Positions 8,483 through 15,781 are shown, counted from the stretch's first letter. The stretch is DNA of 64,000 nt from Anaerolineales bacterium (GCA_015075405.1 JABTUK010000005.1:310001-374000); one strand, 5' to 3'. The notes: generated by a model not told the origin, from the letters alone. Numbers and translations are program-made.

Positions 8483-8607
8483 TTGGAGCTACAAGCACGA
8501 GGCTAAAGCCGTCGTGCTGAGAGAGCGAAGCCCTACTGGGCTGGATTTTTAGCTCGGAGAGCTTTGCCCTTTCAGTGCGGCGGCTTCAGCCCCGCACATT
8601 GGCTCCC
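8483..8607. repeat. Multi-hairpin intergenic repeat
   Basis: Several short inverted repeats in series: AGCACGAGGCTAAAGCCGTCGTGCT, AGCTCGGAGAGCT-like, and GTGCGGCGGCTTCAGCCCCGCAC. The outer ends GGAGC(T)A...GGCTCC are also complementary. Related in style to the clusters at 8688, 13448, 31517 and 60650. No gene seen. Confidence 0.7.
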
Positions 8608-8687
8608 CTTAAACGGAGTATGCGATTGCCCTAACTGTTTGCCAGGTGTGTTTCACTTTTGGGCAACCTTGTCGTACAGCGTAATCC

Positions 8688-8793
8688 GCTCGGCGATGAA
8701 CTCGCCGAGCTAATAAACAGCGTCTCGTGAACGAGGCTAGCCGGTTTCATCCGGCGCTGTTCGCTAGCCCGGAAATGAATTTCCGGGCGGTTT
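8688..8793. repeat. Multi-hairpin repeat, CCGGCGATGAANTCGCCGG type
   Basis: A chain of small hairpins: CTCGGCGATGAACTCGCCGAG, CGTCTCGTGAACGAGG, CCGGTTTCATCCGG and CCCGGAAATGAATTTCCGGG. Each loop contains ATGAA or a variant. The same order and style recurs at 31517-31634 and 60650-60777. Confidence 0.8.
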
Positions 8794-8831
8794 GGTCTAA
8801 AAATTCGTCCTCAAAGGAAATATATCACCGA

Positions 8832-8860
8832 TTGACAATCGGTAACTTATCTGTTACCAT
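8832..8860 (+). promoter_or_regulatory. Promoter of the SRPBCC-ArsR operon
   Basis: TTGACA (8832-8837), 17-bp spacer, TACCAT (8855-8860): a perfect -35 with a weak -10. The first operator dyad (8841-8858) lies almost entirely between the two boxes, so a bound repressor would block polymerase. Confidence 0.6.
8841..8858. promoter_or_regulatory. Operator-like dyad 1 (GGTAAC-N6-GTTACC)
   Basis: A perfect 6+6 inverted repeat with a 6-bp centre, overlapping the promoter spacer and -10 box. A near-identical dyad begins exactly 32 bp downstream, about three helical turns. The likely ligand is the ArsR-family repressor at 9426; this is inference. Confidence 0.6.
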
Positions 8861-8872
8861 ACCGGCAATTAC

Positions 8873-8890
8873 CGTAACCTTTGAGTTACC
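8873..8890. promoter_or_regulatory. Operator-like dyad 2 (CGTAAC-N6-GTTACC)
   Basis: Second copy of the dyad, differing at one arm position, placed just downstream of the predicted transcription start. Same face of the helix as dyad 1. Confidence 0.55.
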
Positions 8891-8910
8891 AATAGAGCGT
8901 AATTGGGGAA

Positions 8911-8973
8911 AGGTAGCAGGGGTAAAGTGATGGGGAGCGTAAATTTACCCTGTCTACCGTCTACCGTCTACTG
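8911..8973. repeat. Heptad-unit repeat (GGTAGCA.../GTCTACC)
   Basis: AGGTAGCAGGGG on the left and tandem 7-mers GTCTACC-GTCTACC-GTCTACT on the right, ending 21 nt before the ATG at 8994 and just before its GGGAGGAAACAC ribosome-binding site. The same combination recurs at 47364-47435. Confidence 0.85.
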
Positions 8974-8993
8974 TTTTCCTGGGAGGAAACACA

Positions 8994-9419
8994 ATGAAAG
9001 AATTCAGCGCCAGCACAACCATCAAGGCGTCGCCGGAGACCATTTGGACTATTTTGACCCATGCGCCGGGCTACCCGGAGTGGGACCCCAACGTGGACCG
9101 GATTGAGGGCCGGATTGCGCCCGGCGAAAAGATTACGGCCTTTACCAAACTCAGTCCGGGCCGGGCCTTTCCGGTCACGGTCAGCGAGTTTGTGCCGGGC
9201 CAGAAGATGAGCTGGACCGGGGGAATGCCGCTAGGATTATTCAAAGGGGAGCGGACCTTTACCTTGTCGCCTCAGGGCAACGGCACGGTCAAATTTACCG
9301 TGCGCGAACTGTTTAGCGGGCCGCTGCTGCCGCTGATTGGCCGCTCGCTGCCTGATCTGAACGCCGCGTTTGAGCAGTTTGTGGCCGGGCTTAAACAGCG
9401 GGCCGAAAGTGTGGAGTAA
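8994..9419 (+). CDS. SRPBCC (START-like) domain protein
   Basis: A 141-residue single-domain protein of the SRPBCC / polyketide-cyclase superfamily. The start MKEFSASTTIKASPETIWTILTHAPGYPEWDPNVDRIEG is the classical first strand, helix and PEWDP loop. The end LPDLNAAFEQFVAGLKQRAE is the long C-terminal helix that closes the hydrophobic pocket. These proteins bind or transform small lipophilic molecules; the ligand is unknown. GGGAGG 9 nt upstream supports the start. It forms an operon with the ArsR regulator (6 bp gap) and a second SRPBCC protein (14 bp overlap), behind a promoter with two dyads. Confidence 0.92.
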   Translation: MKEFSASTTIKASPETIWTILTHAPGYPEWDPNVDRIEGRIAPGEKITAFTKLSPGRAFPVTVSEFVPGQKMSWTGGMPLGLFKGERTFTLSPQGNGTVKFTVRELFSGPLLPLIGRSLPDLNAAFEQFVAGLKQRAESVE

Positions 9420-9425
9420 AGCTCT

Positions 9426-9761
9426 TTGATCACCGCTACGCCGCCGGCCAGCCGCGTGCTCGACGCGCTGGGCAATCAAACCCGCCGCGACATCCTGGCC
9501 CTCTTGAGCCAAAGCCCGCTGACAGTTGGTTCCATCGCCGCCCACCTGCCGATCAGCCGGCCGGCCGTTTCCAAACATTTGCGGATTTTGGAGGAGGCAG
9601 GGTTGGTGGCTTACCAGTCGAGCGGCGCGCGCAACATTTTCTACCTCAATCCGGCCGGATTTCAGGAGGCCAGAGCTTATCTGGAGCTGTTTTGGGATGA
9701 GGCGCTGTCCAATTTTAAGCGGGCGGCTGAAGAAACCGAGCAAGGTAATGATAACCTCTAA
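9426..9761 (+). CDS. ArsR-family winged-helix repressor
   Basis: A 111-residue ArsR-type regulator starting at TTG (GGAG from the end of the preceding gene serves as ribosome-binding site). The DNA-binding core is ALGNQTRRDILALLSQSPLTVGSIAAHLPISRPAVSKHLRILEEAGLV (about residues 12-58), with the recognition helix SRPAVSKHLRIL, followed by the wing QSSGARNIFYLNP. It lacks the CxC metal site of ArsR/SmtB sensors, so it belongs to the SdpR-like branch often paired with SRPBCC/AHSA1 genes. It probably represses its own operon through the dyads at 8841 and 8873 (inference). Confidence 0.93.
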   Translation: MITATPPASRVLDALGNQTRRDILALLSQSPLTVGSIAAHLPISRPAVSKHLRILEEAGLVAYQSSGARNIFYLNPAGFQEARAYLELFWDEALSNFKRAAEETEQGNDNL

Positions 9762-10206
9762 CGATACAGACCATGTTGTGACCAAATCTATCACCGTCGA
9801 GGCGGCGGTTGAGTGGGCTTTCCGGGTGTGGACCGAGCAGATTCGGGCCTGGTGGCCGGTGAGCCACTCCCGCAGCGGTGATCCCCAGGCTCAGGTGTTT
9901 ATGGAGGGCAGAGTCGGCGGGCGATTCTACGAGCGGGCGTCTGACGGGGTGGAGTACGACTGGGGCGAGGTGGTGGACTGGGAGCCACCGCACCGGCTGG
10001 CCTTTACCTGGTACTTGGGCAGCAGCCGGGAACTACCCACCCGCGTGGAAATCCGCTTTGTCGCCCTGGCCGAGCGCCGGACCCGCCTCGACCTGGAGCA
10101 TCGCGGCCCGGAATTAATCGGCGACCTGTGGGGGCAGCGCCAGCGTATCTTTAGCGCCTCCTGGGATAGCGTGCTGGCCAGGTTTGGGGCGTTTCTGGTT
10201 TACTAA
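9748..10206 (+). CDS. AHSA1-type SRPBCC domain protein
   Basis: A 152-residue SRPBCC protein of the activator-of-Hsp90-ATPase-1-like (AHSA1) group: VTKSITVEAAVEWAFRVWTEQIRAWWPVSHS at the N-terminus, GRFYERASDGVEYDWGEVVDWEPPHRLAFTWYLGS in the middle and RLDLEHRGPELIG near the end. I chose the ATG at 9748, overlapping the ArsR stop by 14 bp. Longer in-frame extensions (from 9526) would run under the ArsR gene and encode non-conserved residues. ArsR plus AHSA1-like pairs are a recurring arrangement in which the partner is co-regulated with the repressor; its ligand is unknown. Confidence 0.92.
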   Translation: MITSNDTDHVVTKSITVEAAVEWAFRVWTEQIRAWWPVSHSRSGDPQAQVFMEGRVGGRFYERASDGVEYDWGEVVDWEPPHRLAFTWYLGSSRELPTRVEIRFVALAERRTRLDLEHRGPELIGDLWGQRQRIFSASWDSVLARFGAFLVY

Positions 10207-10292
10207 ACTTTAAGCCGGTAAGCCGCTCGTTAAGCCGGCATTCTTCAAAGCTTCCGGCAAAGTTTCAACCCCGCTGGGGGTGAGCCCGCCCG

Positions 10293-11081
10293 TTAATGTG
10301 TTTGATCTACCAACTCCCACCAGACAAAGGTTCCTATCATGCCCGCAAGACTCGTAAGAATCACCATCATATAACTGATCATTCCGAGATTTGCATACTG
10401 CGGGCCAGCCGCTCCCGCACGTAATGCGGGCACAGACCAGGGGAAATATTCCCCCCATCCTGCTGCGGCCACCACTTGCGCCAGGATCACTGCCAGTATC
10501 GCCACGCTCATCGGCGGCAGATAACCGTGTCCTGCACTGGCGGAGAAAGCGATGGGGGTGACGAGGGCAATAGTCAAACAGATGGTAATTGCTATAGTGA
10601 TTGTACCTTGCCAAAATATCTCTGCCGATGCAGGCGGAAGAGCAACAGCTGCGCCAACGCCGAGACCAATGAGATAGATGATGATTGTCAACACGGCTGA
10701 CCACAGCATGACCACGACGAATTTGGCAAGCACGATAGTGGAACGTGAGGTGGGCAAGGCGAGCAGGTCTTTGAGGGTGTGGTCTGCATACTCTCGCCCA
10801 AAGACCCAACTGCTGATGAGAGCAAAAAGTATAAAGCCGCCAATGGCTGTTGCCTGGGCCAGGAAGCCCAAATAAGTTTGCCAATCGGCAGAACCGGCAA
10901 TAATCTGCGCTTTTGCGCTTATCATTCCCAGGCGGCGCGCCAGGTCGGGGTCTTTCATGACAATCATAAAAAAGCCGCCCGCAAATGGGGCGAGTGAGAA
11001 TCCTAAAGCAGTCAGCAACGGCATCTTGGAACGCCGCGCTTTGAGCAGTTCTACCCAAATGGCTGGCATGAGGTTGGTCAT
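10293..11081 (-). CDS. ABC-2 family exporter permease
   Basis: A 262-residue membrane protein with six hydrophobic segments: near residues 22-40, 76-95, 110-140, 162-180, 190-210 and 235-255. The N-terminus MPAIWVELLKARRSKMPLLT and the loop SSWVFGREYADHTLKDLLALPTSRSTIVLAKF (about 88-120) are typical of ABC-2 permeases of the bacitracin/lantibiotic-immunity or copper-exporter type, where E.xDxTLK..L..P.SR is conserved. Its ATG overlaps the stop of the ATPase gene by 4 bp, so the pair is one transporter. Substrate unknown; antibiotic, peptide or lipid export are the usual roles. Confidence 0.9.
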   Translation of the reverse strand: MTNLMPAIWVELLKARRSKMPLLTALGFSLAPFAGGFFMIVMKDPDLARRLGMISAKAQIIAGSADWQTYLGFLAQATAIGGFILFALISSWVFGREYADHTLKDLLALPTSRSTIVLAKFVVVMLWSAVLTIIIYLIGLGVGAAVALPPASAEIFWQGTITIAITICLTIALVTPIAFSASAGHGYLPPMSVAILAVILAQVVAAAGWGEYFPWSVPALRAGAAGPQYANLGMISYMMVILTSLAGMIGTFVWWELVDQTH

Positions 11082-12004
11082 GGAGAGTTCTCTTCATCTA
11101 TGCCGACAAGTCGCAAAAAGTAATGTTCCAGGTCTTCTTGTTCGATGTTGAGCAGCGTCGGTGCGTGTCCTGCATTGACCAATCGCGTGGCGATGTCATC
11201 GGGGCGCTCGAGAGCAATGTTATCCTTGACTTCAATTATATGGTTGGGCATAAGGTTGGCGGAAAATCCTGCCTCAACAAGTACGGCCTGCGCCGCTTCA
11301 CCGTCCCGCGTGCGAATGACCAGCCGTCGCCGCCGGTTGCCTTCAAGTTCAGCCACATCAAGTTCCTGGATCAAACGACCCTGGTGAATAATTCCAATTC
11401 GATGAGCCAGTCGCGCCACTTCTCCAAGAATGTGACTCGACATGAAAACAGTAACGCCCTGTTCTCGCACCAGTTTAAGCAATAGTTCTCGTATTTCGAC
11501 AATTCCCGCTGGATCCAATCCGTTAGCTGGCTCATCAAGGATAAGTAGTCGAGGACTGTGTAACAACGCCTTGGCCAGTCCCAAACGCTGAGCATTGCCG
11601 AGTGATAGTGTGCCCGCGCGCCGGTCAGCATAGGCGCTCAAACCTAAAAGCTCGATCACACGTCCAACGGCTTTCGGCTCGGTACCAGGACGAAGCCGAC
11701 GCATTATTTCCAGGTTTTCGCATACCGTAAGCTCTGGATAGGCACTCGATGTTTCAACCAAATATCCGACCGAAGCCCATGGTTTTTTGCCGCCAACCCG
11801 AATTTGTGTTCCCAGCACGCATGCTTCCCCAGAAGTCGGTTTGACCATTCCCAGTAACATGCGAATAGTCGTTGTTTTGCCTGCGCCATTTAGACCGAGG
11901 AAGGCATAAATTTCACCCGCGCCTACATGCAACGATAATCCGTCTACGGCGATTACATCATCGTATCGTTTTACCAGGTTATTGGTTTTGATCGTGGCGT
12001 TCAT
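11078..12004 (-). CDS. ABC exporter ATP-binding protein
   Basis: A 308-residue ATPase. Walker A is GLNGAGKTTTIRML (about residues 37-50), the signature is LSLGNAQRLGLAKAL (the usual SGG replaced by SLG), and Walker B is LLILDEPANGLDPAGI, followed by the switch H in MSSHILGEV. A C-terminal extension of about 80 residues (RRRLVIRTRDGEAAQAVLVEAG onward) is the DUF4162-like domain common in ABC-2 exporter ATPases. It is the first gene of the two-gene unit, followed by the permease. The 400-bp upstream intergenic region contains the palindromic element at 12136. Confidence 0.95.
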   Translation of the reverse strand: MNATIKTNNLVKRYDDVIAVDGLSLHVGAGEIYAFLGLNGAGKTTTIRMLLGMVKPTSGEACVLGTQIRVGGKKPWASVGYLVETSSAYPELTVCENLEIMRRLRPGTEPKAVGRVIELLGLSAYADRRAGTLSLGNAQRLGLAKALLHSPRLLILDEPANGLDPAGIVEIRELLLKLVREQGVTVFMSSHILGEVARLAHRIGIIHQGRLIQELDVAELEGNRRRRLVIRTRDGEAAQAVLVEAGFSANLMPNHIIEVKDNIALERPDDIATRLVNAGHAPTLLNIEQEDLEHYFLRLVGIDEENSP

Positions 12005-12112
12005 TCTGTCTTGAACCGGTTCAGCCGATTGCAGGCCGCAAGATTGTGTCCCTTAAATAATTGTGGCAATATGGGCCAATTGGTCTAAAGTCATAGGTTG
12101 CGCCTTTACCTC

Positions 12113-12238
12113 TACAGAGTGGTTAATAGAGGGTAGTATCAGTAGATCCAATTTTTGACCGTAGCAAAGGCATCCCCATGCCTTTGCGGACGGCGTAGGG
12201 ATGCCGTCCTACAGAGTGGTTAGTAGAGGGTAGTATAC
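12113..12238. repeat. 26-bp direct repeat flanking a palindromic element
   Basis: ACAGAGTGGTTAATAGAGGG with TAGTAT (12113-12138) recurs with one change at 12211-12236. Between them lies CAGTAGATCCAATTTTT, which is the terminal sequence of the MITE-like family at 36228/59112, and a double palindrome (GCAAAGGCATCCCCATGCCTTTGC and GGACGGCGTAGGGATGCCGTCC). No gene is seen in 12005-12411. Confidence 0.7.
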
Positions 12239-12362
12239 TCGACGCACCGATAGGGTCAAGGTTAAAAAGACAAACTCTAAGAAATTGTCGAAAAGTGGCT
12301 AAGACAGGAACACAAACCGAGGTTTGCACTCCTATTTACGAAGGAGCAGCTTAGCCGGTTAA

Positions 12363-12368
12363 TATAAT
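12363..12368 (+). promoter_or_regulatory. -10 box upstream of thioredoxin-fold lipoprotein
   Basis: A perfect TATAAT 44 nt before the ATG; no good -35 is seen at 16-18 bp. Transcription from it would start near 12375, so the hairpin at 12377 would be the first thing in the message. Confidence 0.45.
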
Positions 12369-12376
12369 TGTAAGAA

Positions 12377-12407
12377 TTCTCCTTTAGGCTTATAAAAGAA
12401 AGGAGAA
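12377..12407 (+). promoter_or_regulatory. Shine-Dalgarno-sequestering hairpin
   Basis: TTCTCCTTT (12377-12385) is a perfect complement of AAAGGAGAA (12399-12407), which contains the ribosome-binding site of the gene at 12412; the loop is 13 nt. The stem is only 9 bp and mostly A-U, so it could melt easily. It resembles an RNA thermometer or a translational switch in design; function is inference. Confidence 0.5.
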
Positions 12408-12411
12408 AACT

Positions 12412-13395
12412 ATGCTGAAACGAAACTTGTTGATGGTTAGCCTGGTGGTCGGGCTGGCGGCTTGTAGCAGCGCCGCAGCCGGTTCACCCGCCCCGGTTGA
12501 GGTTGAAGCAGCCAGGCCGGTTGAGGTGGAGACCGGCAGCATGGCCGATAAGCCGGCGGCTCAAGAGCCAGTAGCTGAGGTGGAGGAACCGGCGGCTGAG
12601 GAAGCGATGGCGGAAGAGTCAACGGCCAAAGCCGAGGAACCGGCTGAGGAAACGATGGCCGAGGAGTCAAGGGCCAAAATCGAAGAACCGGCAGCGGAAG
12701 CAATGGCCGAGGAGTCAATGGCCAAAGCCGAGGAACCGGCGGCAGAGGAAGCAATGGCCGAGAAGTCAATGACCAAAGCCGAAGAACCGGCGGCTGAGGA
12801 AAGTATGGCTGAGGCTGAAGAAACGACAACGGAGGTAGCCGAGTCGGAGGCGCTGGCCGAGGCCGCGCCCGTCGAGGCGGAAACGATGAAACAGGAAACG
12901 ATGGCGGAAGCGGGTCCTACCCCCGCCCAGTTGCAGCTTTTGGCGAGCCTGGAAAACCAGGGCATGCCGCCAGAATTGTATAATCAAGTCTGGCTCAACT
13001 CTGACCCCTTGAAACTGGCCGATTTGCATGGTAAAGTGGTTATTGTCGAGTTTTGGACGTTTGGCTGTTACAACTGCAAAAACGTGGTCCCCTCGCTGCG
13101 GGCCTGGCATCACACCTACCAGGATGAGGGGCTGGTCATTATCGGCGTCCACACCCCGGAGTTTGGCTACGAGCGCGAGCTTGAAAATGTCAAGCAGGCC
13201 CTCATTGACCAGGATATTCCCTACGCCGTCGCCATTGATAACGACTGGCAAACCTGGCGGGCCTATAACAATCGCTACTGGCCGGCCAAATATTTTATTG
13301 ACAAAGCCGGCAACCTGCGTCACATCCACATCGGCGAGGGCCGCTACGAGCAGCAGGAAGAGATTATCCAGGCGCTGCTGGCGGAGAAGGTGTAA
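12412..13395 (+). CDS. Thioredoxin-fold (TlpA/DipZ-like) lipoprotein with Glu/Ala-rich linker
   Basis: A 327-residue secreted protein. The signal sequence MLKRNLLMVSLVVGLAAC ends in a lipobox, so Cys18 is probably lipidated. Residues about 30-165 are a low-complexity linker of near-repeats such as MAEESMAKAEEPAAEE. The C-terminal 160 residues are a thioredoxin fold with the redox motif WTFGCYNCKNVVPS (cysteines near 219 and 222), followed by GVHTPEFGYE and WPAKYFIDKAGNLRHIHIGEG, as in the C-terminal domain of DipZ. Predicted role: extracytoplasmic thiol-disulfide exchange. Its ribosome-binding site is inside a hairpin (12377-12407). The linker repeats are encoded by tandem DNA and may vary in number. 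Confidence 0.9.
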   Translation: MLKRNLLMVSLVVGLAACSSAAAGSPAPVEVEAARPVEVETGSMADKPAAQEPVAEVEEPAAEEAMAEESTAKAEEPAEETMAEESRAKIEEPAAEAMAEESMAKAEEPAAEEAMAEKSMTKAEEPAAEESMAEAEETTTEVAESEALAEAAPVEAETMKQETMAEAGPTPAQLQLLASLENQGMPPELYNQVWLNSDPLKLADLHGKVVIVEFWTFGCYNCKNVVPSLRAWHHTYQDEGLVIIGVHTPEFGYERELENVKQALIDQDIPYAVAIDNDWQTWRAYNNRYWPAKYFIDKAGNLRHIHIGEGRYEQQEEIIQALLAEKV

Positions 13396-13637
13396 CAAGT
13401 AGCAGGGTAGCAGAGTCGCAGGGTAGCAGAAATTACTTGCTACCTGCCGAGGGCTGGAAGCCCCCGGCTATTGTAGGTGAAAACCGCTTCAAAGCGGTTC
13501 GTCAGCCTGCTTCAGCGGGCTTCCACCTGGAGTAGCCGGGCGTTTCAACGCTCGGTGGGCGGCGTGATTGAGATGATTTTGTAATTACCGAATGCTCTCG
13601 ACTACCTGCAACCTTGCTACCCTGCGACCTTGCTAAA
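13396..13637. repeat. Heptad inverted repeat with a hairpin cluster nested in its loop
   Basis: Left arm 13396-13447 (AGTAGCAGGGTAGCAGAGTC and on) is complementary to the right arm 13597-13637 (CTACCTGCAACCTTGCTACC and on). The 150 bp between them is a separate hairpin cluster (13448-13560). This is most simply read as one repeat inserted into another. The right arm ends 12 nt before the TTG start at 13649. Confidence 0.8.
13448..13560. repeat. Multi-hairpin repeat, TTCAA-loop type
   Basis: Consecutive hairpins GAGGGCTGGAAGCCCCC, AACCGCTTCAAAGCGGTT, GCCTGCTTCAGCGGGC and CCGGGCGTTTCAACGCTCGG. The stems differ but the loops share TTCAA or a variant. Nested in the heptad element above. Confidence 0.8.
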
Positions 13638-13648
13638 GGAGTCCCTCT

Positions 13649-14356
13649 TTGTCCTCCAAAAAACGTATTCTGGTGGTTGACGACGAACCCAATATCCGCG
13701 AAGTGGTCGAGCTGTACCTGCGCCGAGACGGCTACGAGGTCGAGGTGGTGGGGGATGGGGCGGCGGCGCTGGCGGCGGTGGAGCGCAAACGGCCCGACCT
13801 GATCGTGCTCGATTTGATGCTGCCGATTTTGGGCGGCATCCAGGTGACGCGCGCCCTGCGCCAGGGCGACGAGCGCGACATCCCGATCATCATGCTCACG
13901 GCCAAGGGCGAAGAGGCCGACCGCATCGCCGGGCTGGAGTTGGGCGCGGACGATTACCTGACCAAGCCCTTTAGCCCCAAAGAGTTGGTAGCGCGGGTCA
14001 AGGCGGTTTTGCGCCGGGCCAGCGACAAGCCCCTGGTGGACCCCCAGGCCCACCCCTTGCGCAGCGGCGAGATTACCCTCAATCCGAGCACACGCCAGGT
14101 CTGGGTGGGCCAGGAAGAAACTGTCCTCACCGCCAAAGAGTTCGATTTGCTCTGGTTTTTGATGAATCACCCTGGCCAGGTCTTTACCCGCGATCAATTG
14201 CTCGACCGGGTGTGGGGCTTTGACTTTTTTGGCGACGCCAGCACCGTTACCGTCCACGTGCGGCGGCTGCGCGAAAAAGTCGAGCGGGACTCGACCAGGC
14301 CGGAGTATGTGCTGACGGTTTGGGGCGTGGGGTATAAGTTTAGATTGAACGATTAA
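13649..14356 (+). CDS. OmpR/PhoB-family response regulator
   Basis: A 235-residue response regulator. The receiver domain (about 5-120) shows VVDDEPN (acidic pocket), LIVLDLMLPILGG with the phospho-accepting aspartate near residue 54, MLTAKGEE (Thr switch) and GADDYLTKPF (conserved Lys). The C-terminal winged helix (about 135-233) contains LTAKEFDLLWFLMNHPGQVFTRDQLLDRVWGFDFFGDASTVTVHVRRLREKVE. The start is TTG with AAAGGA 8 nt upstream; no closer ATG exists. The histidine kinase follows 186 bp later, separated by a dispersed repeat, and is the obvious partner. Confidence 0.96.
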   Translation: MSSKKRILVVDDEPNIREVVELYLRRDGYEVEVVGDGAAALAAVERKRPDLIVLDLMLPILGGIQVTRALRQGDERDIPIIMLTAKGEEADRIAGLELGADDYLTKPFSPKELVARVKAVLRRASDKPLVDPQAHPLRSGEITLNPSTRQVWVGQEETVLTAKEFDLLWFLMNHPGQVFTRDQLLDRVWGFDFFGDASTVTVHVRRLREKVERDSTRPEYVLTVWGVGYKFRLND

Positions 14357-14395
14357 ACGTTAGCCAATTCAAATTTTTGCCACGGCTTACACCAT

Positions 14396-14503
14396 GTCAT
14401 TCCGACCCGCGAAGCGGGGAGGAATCTTCGTTACCGCTGATTATTTGTTATGGTGAGCAAGAAGACGCCTACGCGTCGCTGGCGCTCGAAATGACAGTGG
14501 AGA
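14396..14503. repeat. GTCATTCCGA...CTCGAAATGACA repeat
   Basis: TGTCATTCCGACCCGCGAAGCGGGGAGGAATCTTCG on the left and GCGTCGCTGGCGCTCGAAATGACA on the right, the ends being complementary (TGTCATT/AATGACA). It separates the response regulator from its kinase. Relatives are at 22865, 31418 and 40845. Confidence 0.85.
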
Positions 14504-14542
14504 CTGAACAGTTACGGATTTCACTTAAGGCATTACTAAAAG

Positions 14543-15781
14543 ATGACGAGTCAAAAAATTGCCTGGCGAGAAATGTGGTCGCCGGTGGTGGGGTTGGTGG
14601 GGGCTTTTGTAGTGGCCCTGGCGATTGCCGTCTACGTTATGGAAGCGCCGGCCAGCGACCTGACCGATTTGCTCAAATTTTTGCTCACCTCCAGCCTGCC
14701 CTCGCTGCTGCTGGGCTACCTGATTTTTGTGGTCGGCCGGCGCTGGCTGCATAGTATTCGCTACAAAACCCTGCTGGCTTACAGCTTGGGCGTCATCATC
14801 GCCATCATCAACATTTACGTCACCTCCAAGTTGATGTTTGTCTCGGAGCACGACTTTCTGCTGTTGGGGCTGCTGTTGACCTTTGCCGGGATTCTGTCGG
14901 CTTCGTTTGGCTATCTACTGGCGGCCAGCATGGCCCACTCGCTGGCGCTGCTGCAAAAGGGAGCGCAGCGTATTGCCCGCGGCGACTTTTCGGCCCGCGT
15001 CCACCTGACCGAGGTGGACGAGCTTTCGGAAGTGGCCGAGGCCTTCAACTTGATGGGCGACGAGCTGCAAAAATCCTTTGTCCGCCAGCGCGAACTGGAG
15101 CAGGCCCGTCGCGATTTGATTGCCGCCGTCAGCCACGATCTGCGCACTCCGCTTACCTCTATTCGAGCCATGATCGAGGCCCTGGCCGATGGCGTGGTCG
15201 CCGAGCCGCAAACCGTCCAGCGTTATTACGGGGCCATGCATTCCCAAATTCAGAATTTGTCCGGGCTGATCAATGACCTGTTTGAACTGTCGCAGCTTGA
15301 AACCGGGCAGGCGCAACTGGCCGTCGAAGCGGTCAACATGAATGATTTGCTGTCGGACGTGCTGGAAAGCATGCAGGCCCAGGCCGGGGCCAAAGGTGTT
15401 TCGCTGAAAGGGATTTTTAGCGAGGATTTGCCGATTATCAAAGGCGAATTGAACAAGCTGCAGCGGGTCATTTACAACCTGGTCCAGAATGCTATTCGCC
15501 ACACCCCCGGCGGCGGCTCCATTTCCCTGTCTACCCAGGTGGCCCCGGAGGGCATCCGGGTAGAGGTAGCCGATACCGGCGAGGGCATTGCCCCCGAAGA
15601 TTTACCCCACATCTTTGAGCAGTTCTTCCGCGGCGAAAAGAGCCGCAGCCGCGAAACCGGCGGGGCCGGCCTCGGCCTGGCTATCGCCAAGCGCATCGTC
15701 GAGGCCCACCACGGCCGCATCTGGGTCGAGAGCCAGGTGGGGCAGGGCACGCGCTTTTGGTTTGTGTTGCCTACCTTTTAA
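14543..15781 (+). CDS. Sensor histidine kinase (HAMP-HisKA-HATPase)
   Basis: A 412-residue membrane kinase. Four hydrophobic segments lie within residues 12-130 with only short loops, so any sensing is within or near the membrane. HAMP follows (about 130-185: LALLQKGAQRIARGDFSARVHLTEVDELSEVAEAFNLMG). HisKA has AAVSHDLRTPLTSIRAMIEALADG, phospho-accepting His near residue 197. The HATPase domain has LVQNAIRHTPGGG (N box), VADTGEGIAPEDLPHIFEQFFRG (G1/F) and GGAGLGLAIAKRIVEAHHGRIWVES (G2). It acts with the response regulator upstream. Confidence 0.95.
   Translation: MTSQKIAWREMWSPVVGLVGAFVVALAIAVYVMEAPASDLTDLLKFLLTSSLPSLLLGYLIFVVGRRWLHSIRYKTLLAYSLGVIIAIINIYVTSKLMFVSEHDFLLLGLLLTFAGILSASFGYLLAASMAHSLALLQKGAQRIARGDFSARVHLTEVDELSEVAEAFNLMGDELQKSFVRQRELEQARRDLIAAVSHDLRTPLTSIRAMIEALADGVVAEPQTVQRYYGAMHSQIQNLSGLINDLFELSQLETGQAQLAVEAVNMNDLLSDVLESMQAQAGAKGVSLKGIFSEDLPIIKGELNKLQRVIYNLVQNAIRHTPGGGSISLSTQVAPEGIRVEVADTGEGIAPEDLPHIFEQFFRGEKSRSRETGGAGLGLAIAKRIVEAHHGRIWVESQVGQGTRFWFVLPTF

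Noticed and set aside
8727-8930. 67-codon plus-strand frame upstream of the SRPBCC gene
   Set aside because: It covers the multi-hairpin repeat, promoter and operator dyads; no coding character.
10210-11097. 295-codon frame overlapping the ABC permease in another frame
   Set aside because: Composition is rich in Arg, His and Cys as in shadow frames; the other frame encodes a clear ABC-2 permease coupled to its ATPase.
12412-13395. Antifreeze- or colicin-like function for the Ala/Glu-rich segment
   Set aside because: The stretch is low complexity and explained as a linker; only the thioredoxin fold supports a function.
13502-14257. 251-codon antisense frame over the response regulator
   Set aside because: The plus-strand OmpR-type protein is complete with all conserved residues; the antisense frame runs into a repeat and has no motif.
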